Assembly (NCBI GenBank): GCA_934444645.1
Contig: CAKSCV010000004.1
Coordinates: 1 to 64,000 of the forward strand
DNA from: an uncultured Eubacteriales bacterium
GTDB taxonomy: Bacteria > Bacillota > Clostridia > Oscillospirales > CAG-382
Length of the DNA: 64,000 nt
Reading direction: 5' to 3'
The notes below the pieces were generated by a model that worked only from the letters and a program-made list of their open reading frames with translations, searched no databases and was not told where the DNA came from. The translations under genes and the position numbers were made by a program. Positions 59,507 through 64,000 of the stretch are shown here, in pieces (the stretch's first letter is position 1; each line of letters opens with the position of its first letter).

Positions 59507-60358
59507 ATGGTAAAACGATTGCTTGCCGAATACCATTTGGACACGGAGGCGGAGTGCCGCTTACGGCACGTGAAAACGCAGACCGAACGCTTTGTGCCCC
59601 ATTGCCACGATTATTATGAGATTTTTCTGACGCTTGGCGGTACGGCGACGCATTTTGTCGGCGGCGTGTCCGAACCGATCGCTCCGGGCGATTTGATTTT
59701 TGTCCGCAAAGACGATGAGCACGACTATGTCAATTATGATAAGCCGTTTGAATTTCTCAATTTGGCGTTTACCGAGAATACCCTTCTCAAGCTGTTCGAT
59801 TATCTTGGCGAAGGATTCCCGGCGGAGCACTTATTAAAAGCGCCGCTGCCGCCGACGGTGAAGTTAGCCGATGTCGAAACCCATCATTTATATATGAAGC
59901 TTGCCGAATTGCATACGGTCAACTTTACCGATAAAGCCAAGTTAAAACTAAAAATGCGCGGCCTTTTGGTGTATATTTTCACGACGTATTTCGGCGATAT
60001 CCGCACACAGGACGGACAGACGGATATTCCGTTTTGGCTTGAAAATGCCTATGAAAAAATGCGCAGCCCGAAAAATTTCATCGGCGGCAAAAATCGCTTT
60101 TTCGATCTGTGCGGCGTGACGCGCGAGCATGCGTCACGCTCTCTTAAAAAGCATTACAACGTCACGCCGTCCGAATATATTAACGACCTGCGCCTTGCTT
60201 ATGCAGCCGGCCTTTTGCGGTCAAGCAACCTCAGTGCGACGGATATTTGCTATGAATGCGGCTTCCAAAACGTTTCGTGGTTTTACAACGCTTTTTCCGA
60301 AAAATTCGGGCTTACACCGGCAAAATACCGCGAAAACAGCAAGCAGCCGTCCGAATAA
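59507..60358 (+). CDS. AraC family transcriptional regulator with cupin sensor domain
   Basis: 283 residues from the ATG at 59507, 8 bases after AAGGAA; the GTG at 59498 overlaps that site. The N-terminal cupin domain (about 15-100) has FVPHCHDYYEIFLTLGGTAT and PGDLIFVRKDDEHDYVNYDK; the C-terminal double helix-turn-helix (about 185-278) has RFFDLCGVTREHASRSLKKH, TPSEYINDLRLAYAAGLLRS, ATDICYECGFQNVSWFYNAF and the closing FGLTPAKYREN. These regulators usually respond to sugars and activate nearby catabolic genes, here most likely the divergent GH38 and perhaps GH27. Confidence 0.92.
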   Translation: MVKRLLAEYHLDTEAECRLRHVKTQTERFVPHCHDYYEIFLTLGGTATHFVGGVSEPIAPGDLIFVRKDDEHDYVNYDKPFEFLNLAFTENTLLKLFDYLGEGFPAEHLLKAPLPPTVKLADVETHHLYMKLAELHTVNFTDKAKLKLKMRGLLVYIFTTYFGDIRTQDGQTDIPFWLENAYEKMRSPKNFIGGKNRFFDLCGVTREHASRSLKKHYNVTPSEYINDLRLAYAAGLLRSSNLSATDICYECGFQNVSWFYNAFSEKFGLTPAKYRENSKQPSE

Positions 60359-60473
60359 GGCGTTCTCTAAAAAAATGCACAGGTTTTTCGAAAATACGAA
60401 CAACTGAGCTGCTGTAAATTTGTGCAATATGCTGTATCTGATTGTATAAAACGCCGATTTTCAATAAAATTCA

Positions 60474-60502
60474 TTGACAGAATTTGCGTCTGTTGTTATA
60501 AT
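60474..60502 (+). promoter_or_regulatory. Consensus promoter for the SLH protein gene
   Basis: TTGACA (60474-60479), 17 bases, TATAAT (60497-60502), a perfect match, about 70 bases ahead of the ATG. The 219-base gap after the AraC gene contains no gene or clear terminator. Confidence 0.85.
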
Positions 60503-60577
60503 ATAAAATACAACCGATACTGTTGTTTTGACAGAAACGGAACCAAGAAAATCCAATTTGAAAAAGGAGAAGAAAAC

Positions 60578-63500
60578 ATGAAGAATCCAAAGGTTTTTCT
60601 GCCCCGAAAGCTTGCAATCGGTCTTTCGATCACGGCCGCGGCGCTCAGCATCCAAGCTTGTGCTGCCGGTTTTTCGAAAACAGCTGCTTATACGCCGGGT
60701 CAGTTTACCGACGTCCCCGCGTCTGAGTGGTACGCTTCCGAAGTGGCAAGTGCGTTTGAACTCGGACTCATGAACGGCACAGGTGCCGGTCTTTTCGAGC
60801 CGGAGGGACAGGTAACGGTCGCCGAGGCGATCACGATGGCTTCGCGTGCCGCTGCCATCTATGCCGGAGAGACTATTGATACGGCATCTTCCGGCGAATG
60901 GTACACGCCTTACGTAAACTATGCTGTTTCCAAAGGCTTTGTCAAAGAGGGACAGTTCGACAGCTACGACCGTCCGGCTAAACGCCGTGAGGTCGCCGTT
61001 ATCTTCGAAAACGCCATGCCGGCCGGTTATTTCACCGCGCAGAATGACGTTGCTGCCATTCCCGACGTTTCGAAAATCCGCGATTACCACGACGATCTGC
61101 TGACGCTGTACAAAGCCGGCGTTGTCATGGGCAGCGATGCTTACGGCAACTTCCGTCCGGAGGATAATATTACCCGTGCGGAATCCGCTGCAATCATCAA
61201 CCGCGTGGCACTTCCCGAAAACAGACTTGCAAAGTCGCTCGATAAAATTTCGCGCGACGACGCTTATCTCCTCATTTACAACACGCTTTATTCCGGCAAC
61301 AAGGAAGGCATCAACTCCGGTTGGGTGCTCGATGCCAGAGGCTCGCTGCCGCGCACCTCGATCGAGGGCGGCTACGGCTCGCTTTCCGACATCAGCAAAA
61401 CCGAAGGCACCCAGATGATCCGTGAGTTCAACAAGACCACCACCGGCCTTGTCAACCTCGAAACCACCGTCAGCCTCGGCTCCGGCTTCGACGGCTTCTC
61501 GCTCGAATACCGCAACGACGCCGACAAACCGGTGTATAAGCTCGAAACCATCGACGGTGCGTGGAAGCTGCTCCAAGCAGACGGTTCCTATAAGACCCTT
61601 ATGGAAAACGCAAAGGACGAAACGCTCTTTACGTTCAATATCACGGTCGATTTGGACAATAACCGTTCCACAACCATTATCAACACCAAGGATTACGGAA
61701 CGTATCCGCTTGTGACGAGCGGCGCGGACAGCAACCTTCTCAACTTCCGCTTTGCCACCACCGATGAAAGCACCGCCGTCGCTACCCTCGGTCCGATCAA
61801 AACCACCGTTAACTATGCCGTTTACGATGAGTTCTATTACAATTCCGACGGTAAGAATCCGCCGATGGGCTGGGTCGGTGAAGGTGCGGTTGCCGGCGGT
61901 CAGCAGTTGCGGATCACAAACGGCTATGCCGCACGCTACTTTAATCCGATTTCCGGCAACGCCAATGCCGATATTGAGTTCAACCTTACCAAGGGTCAGG
62001 CTATCTCCTATGCTCTCAAGAGCGGACTCAAGAATGTCGTCACGTTCAGCAGCGACGATAAAAACTTCTATGCCAACGGCGAGAAGATTTACGAAAACTA
62101 CGTGCAGAATCTGTGGTACCGCATTCGCCTGCAGGCAGATGCCGATACGCAAAGAGCCACTGTTTGGCTCAACGGCCGCAAGATTGCAACGGTGGACTAT
62201 GCGGAAGCTGCAACCTCTGTTGACAATATTTTTGTTACCAACACCGATGAACAGACGGTAAGTTTTGATAACGTCCGCGTCTTCGAAAAGATTAAACGCG
62301 ACGATTATGTTCCCGCACCGGTCAAACCCAAAGGCGAAGAGGATCATATCGTCGGTATGAACATCTGCTCGCTGTGGAGAAACGGTACGCACTTCGGCTG
62401 GTCGTGCATTTCGCCGTATGAAGATGCAGAGCTTGCGCTCGGCTACTACGACGAGGGCAACACCGAAACCGCCGATTGGGAAATCAAGTACATGGTGGAA
62501 CACGGCATCGACTTCCAGGCCTTCTGCTGGTATGCCGATAACGGCAACGCTCCGCTGTATCACTTAAACAACAGTATGCACCTGCACGACGGCTATCTGT
62601 ATGCCGATTACAGCGACGCCATGAAGTACTGCCTCATCTGGGAATGCGCCAATGCGGCAAGACCGAAGGATTTCGACGCATGGAAGAACTACTATGTGCC
62701 GTATCTCATGGAAAACTACTTCAAGGACAGCCGTTATATGTCGATCGACAATCAGCTCGTGCTGTGCGTCTTCGGTGCAAGTAAGCTTTCCGAACAGCTC
62801 GGCGGCGCTCCCAAGGTCAAGGAATGCTTCGATTACCTTGAAGAAGAAGTCAAGAAGCTCGGCTATGACGGTATGATCTACCTGTCCTGCGGCTCCTCCT
62901 CCGATTCTCTTGCAAGCATGGGCTTTGACGGTGCATATGCCTATAACTGGGGCAGCCAGGGCTATAAGCTCGACGTAAACAAGTCCTCTATCCTCAAAAG
63001 CCAAAAGGCTTCCTCCAAGATGTATACCGTTCCGACCATCTCTGTCGGCTTCAACAGCATTCCGTGGCACGGTATCCGTTACCCGATGATGTCGGTTGAA
63101 GATTTCAAGACCGCACACACCTGGATCCGTGACGAATACCTCCCGACCTATGCCGCCAAGGGCACATGGCAGGAAAAGCTCTCCATGATCTCCACCTGGA
63201 ACGAATACGGCGAAGGTACGTATATCATGCCGTCCAAGGGTAACGGCGGCTTCGGCTATCTCGACGCATTGCGCGAAGTGTATACCGATGAAAAGGTTGA
63301 CAAGTCTCTCGACCTCTATCCGACCGACGCGCAGAGAACACGCATCAACCGCCTCTATCCGCAGTACAGACATCTTCTTCGCAAGACCGGTTACTACGAT
63401 TTCTCGGTAGATACCTCTAACCTTGAAAGCGTCTATACCATCACGTATACCGAAAACAAGGCTATGGGCGTCGGCAATACCAAGACCTATGAATTTACGC

Positions 63501-64000
63501 CGGAGGGCTTAAAGGGTATGGTTGACGGCGATACGCTTATTATCGCCGCTGCTCTCAATGTTCCGGCTGAAGCAAATCAGGTCAAGGTGACCATCGATGT
63601 TCCGAAGGGCACGTATGTCGAGCTCTACTATGTGACCGATTCCGATAAAAACTGGACCAGTTCGAAGAGCTCCGGCTTTACGGCTGACAAGGAAGGCTTA
63701 AACGAATATTTGGTCGATATGAGCCAAAAGTCCGCCTGGAAGGGTACCATCACCCAGTTCCGTGTTGACCCCGGTCAGACCGAGCCGGGCATGGGCGATC
63801 CCGAAAAGAACTATTTCCGTCTTGTCAGCGTTGAATTCTTAAAAGCTCCCAGCAAGGGCAGCCGCAACATCTTCATCAACGGCAAGAAATACGAGCTTCA
63901 GCTCTATCCGGAAGCCGCCGCAAACGGCGATTACCTTGTCTCCTTCGACCCCGCCGTTGCACTCAACTACTTACTCAATTCGTTCTATACCTGGGACAGA
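60578..64000 (+). CDS. S-layer (SLH) protein with GH99-like/WbsX domain, 3' end outside the window
   Basis: The frame is open from the ATG at 60578 (AAAAAGGAG 8 bases upstream) to the last base, at least 1141 residues. A signal peptide (to about residue 30) is followed by three SLH repeats: FTDVPASEWYASEVASAFEL with GLFEPEGQVTVAEAITMASR (about 42-98), WYTPYVNYAVSKGFV (about 108-150) and IPDVSKIRDYHDDLL with GNFRPEDNITRAESAAIINR (about 160-212), which tie proteins to secondary cell-wall polymer. A jelly-roll-like region (about 215-580) precedes a GH99-like/WbsX domain (about 590-930: GMNICSLWRNG, YMVEHGIDFQAFCWYADNGN, SMISTWNEYGEGTYIMP). GH99 enzymes are endo-mannosidases; WbsX-type relatives are poorly defined. 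C-terminal beta domains follow. Large antisense frames here are shadows. Confidence 0.87.
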   Translation, partial: MKNPKVFLPRKLAIGLSITAAALSIQACAAGFSKTAAYTPGQFTDVPASEWYASEVASAFELGLMNGTGAGLFEPEGQVTVAEAITMASRAAAIYAGETIDTASSGEWYTPYVNYAVSKGFVKEGQFDSYDRPAKRREVAVIFENAMPAGYFTAQNDVAAIPDVSKIRDYHDDLLTLYKAGVVMGSDAYGNFRPEDNITRAESAAIINRVALPENRLAKSLDKISRDDAYLLIYNTLYSGNKEGINSGWVLDARGSLPRTSIEGGYGSLSDISKTEGTQMIREFNKTTTGLVNLETTVSLGSGFDGFSLEYRNDADKPVYKLETIDGAWKLLQADGSYKTLMENAKDETLFTFNITVDLDNNRSTTIINTKDYGTYPLVTSGADSNLLNFRFATTDESTAVATLGPIKTTVNYAVYDEFYYNSDGKNPPMGWVGEGAVAGGQQLRITNGYAARYFNPISGNANADIEFNLTKGQAISYALKSGLKNVVTFSSDDKNFYANGEKIYENYVQNLWYRIRLQADADTQRATVWLNGRKIATVDYAEAATSVDNIFVTNTDEQTVSFDNVRVFEKIKRDDYVPAPVKPKGEEDHIVGMNICSLWRNGTHFGWSCISPYEDAELALGYYDEGNTETADWEIKYMVEHGIDFQAFCWYADNGNAPLYHLNNSMHLHDGYLYADYSDAMKYCLIWECANAARPKDFDAWKNYYVPYLMENYFKDSRYMSIDNQLVLCVFGASKLSEQLGGAPKVKECFDYLEEEVKKLGYDGMIYLSCGSSSDSLASMGFDGAYAYNWGSQGYKLDVNKSSILKSQKASSKMYTVPTISVGFNSIPWHGIRYPMMSVEDFKTAHTWIRDEYLPTYAAKGTWQEKLSMISTWNEYGEGTYIMPSKGNGGFGYLDALREVYTDEKVDKSLDLYPTDAQRTRINRLYPQYRHLLRKTGYYDFSVDTSNLESVYTITYTENKAMGVGNTKTYEFTPEGLKGMVDGDTLIIAAALNVPAEANQVKVTIDVPKGTYVELYYVTDSDKNWTSSKSSGFTADKEGLNEYLVDMSQKSAWKGTITQFRVDPGQTEPGMGDPEKNYFRLVSVEFLKAPSKGSRNIFINGKKYELQLYPEAAANGDYLVSFDPAVALNYLLNSFYTWDR

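Noticed and set aside
60461..63373. Two long minus-strand open frames (700 and 269 codons)
   Set aside because: They are antisense to the SLH/GH99-like gene, whose plus frame has a perfect promoter, ribosome site, signal peptide and recognisable domains. The minus frames show no family features.
1..64000. CRISPR arrays, tRNA/rRNA genes, insertion sequences, prophage
   Set aside because: Looked for spaced direct repeats, cloverleaf/TTCGA-type loops, transposase or integrase motifs; none seen.

Overview
The window reads as a chromosomal segment of a spore-forming, anaerobic, Gram-positive Clostridia-type bacterium. My best guess is Oscillospirales or Christensenellales level; this is inferred from gene content and not from a marker gene. 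The pointers are a complete spoIIIA operon, spoIIGA-sigE, an oxygen-sensitive indolepyruvate:ferredoxin oxidoreductase, S-layer (SLH) secreted proteins, strong Shine-Dalgarno sites and many consensus sigma-A promoters with 17-bp spacers. No rRNA, tRNA, CRISPR array, insertion sequence or phage gene was seen.

Layout. 1-3.2 kb: end of a surface-polysaccharide locus (3' end of UDP-glucose dehydrogenase, two intact NTP_transf_5 nucleotidyltransferases and a frameshifted remnant of a third between them). 3.2-12.0 kb: endonuclease III, a membrane-anchored GHL10/amidase fusion, an enolase-superfamily enzyme, an unrecognised TIM-barrel-like protein and a MATE exporter whose leader carries a terminator. 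12.2-17.2 kb: iorA-iorB-paaK-ACT operon for 2-oxoacid (aryl-pyruvate) oxidation, preceded by a NYN-domain RNase-like gene. 17.5-22.6 kb: ABC transporter / DUF1854 / ABC transporter cassette with zinc ribbons on both transporters. 22.8-27.3 kb: a secreted and a cytoplasmic metallophosphoesterase. 27.4-30.3 kb: an XRE regulator with a palindromic operator, a membrane ImmA/IrrE protease and a second MATE exporter.

30.4-39.1 kb is a sporulation island: spoIIIAA-AH on the minus strand behind a SpoIID-like/peptidoglycan-binding gene, divergent from spoIIGA-sigE. SigE made and processed by this locus would be expected to switch on spoIIIA in the mother cell. 39.3-44.1 kb is an intact 1618-residue protein that keeps the whole layout of DUF4011-type SF1 helicases but has lost nearly every ATPase/helicase motif; it is the most unusual gene here. 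44.3-47.0 kb: mreB/mbl and gpmI.

47.0-64.0 kb is mostly exported proteins and sugar metabolism: two tandem GLUG-type secreted proteins, a 1063-residue secreted protein, a small DUF4364/RNase-M5-like pair, GH27 and GH38 glycosidases with an AraC regulator, and an SLH protein with a GH99-like (WbsX) domain that runs off the right edge. Several secreted proteins share a C-terminal domain. Most transcription units are cleanly separated by intrinsic terminators, several of them placed between convergent genes.
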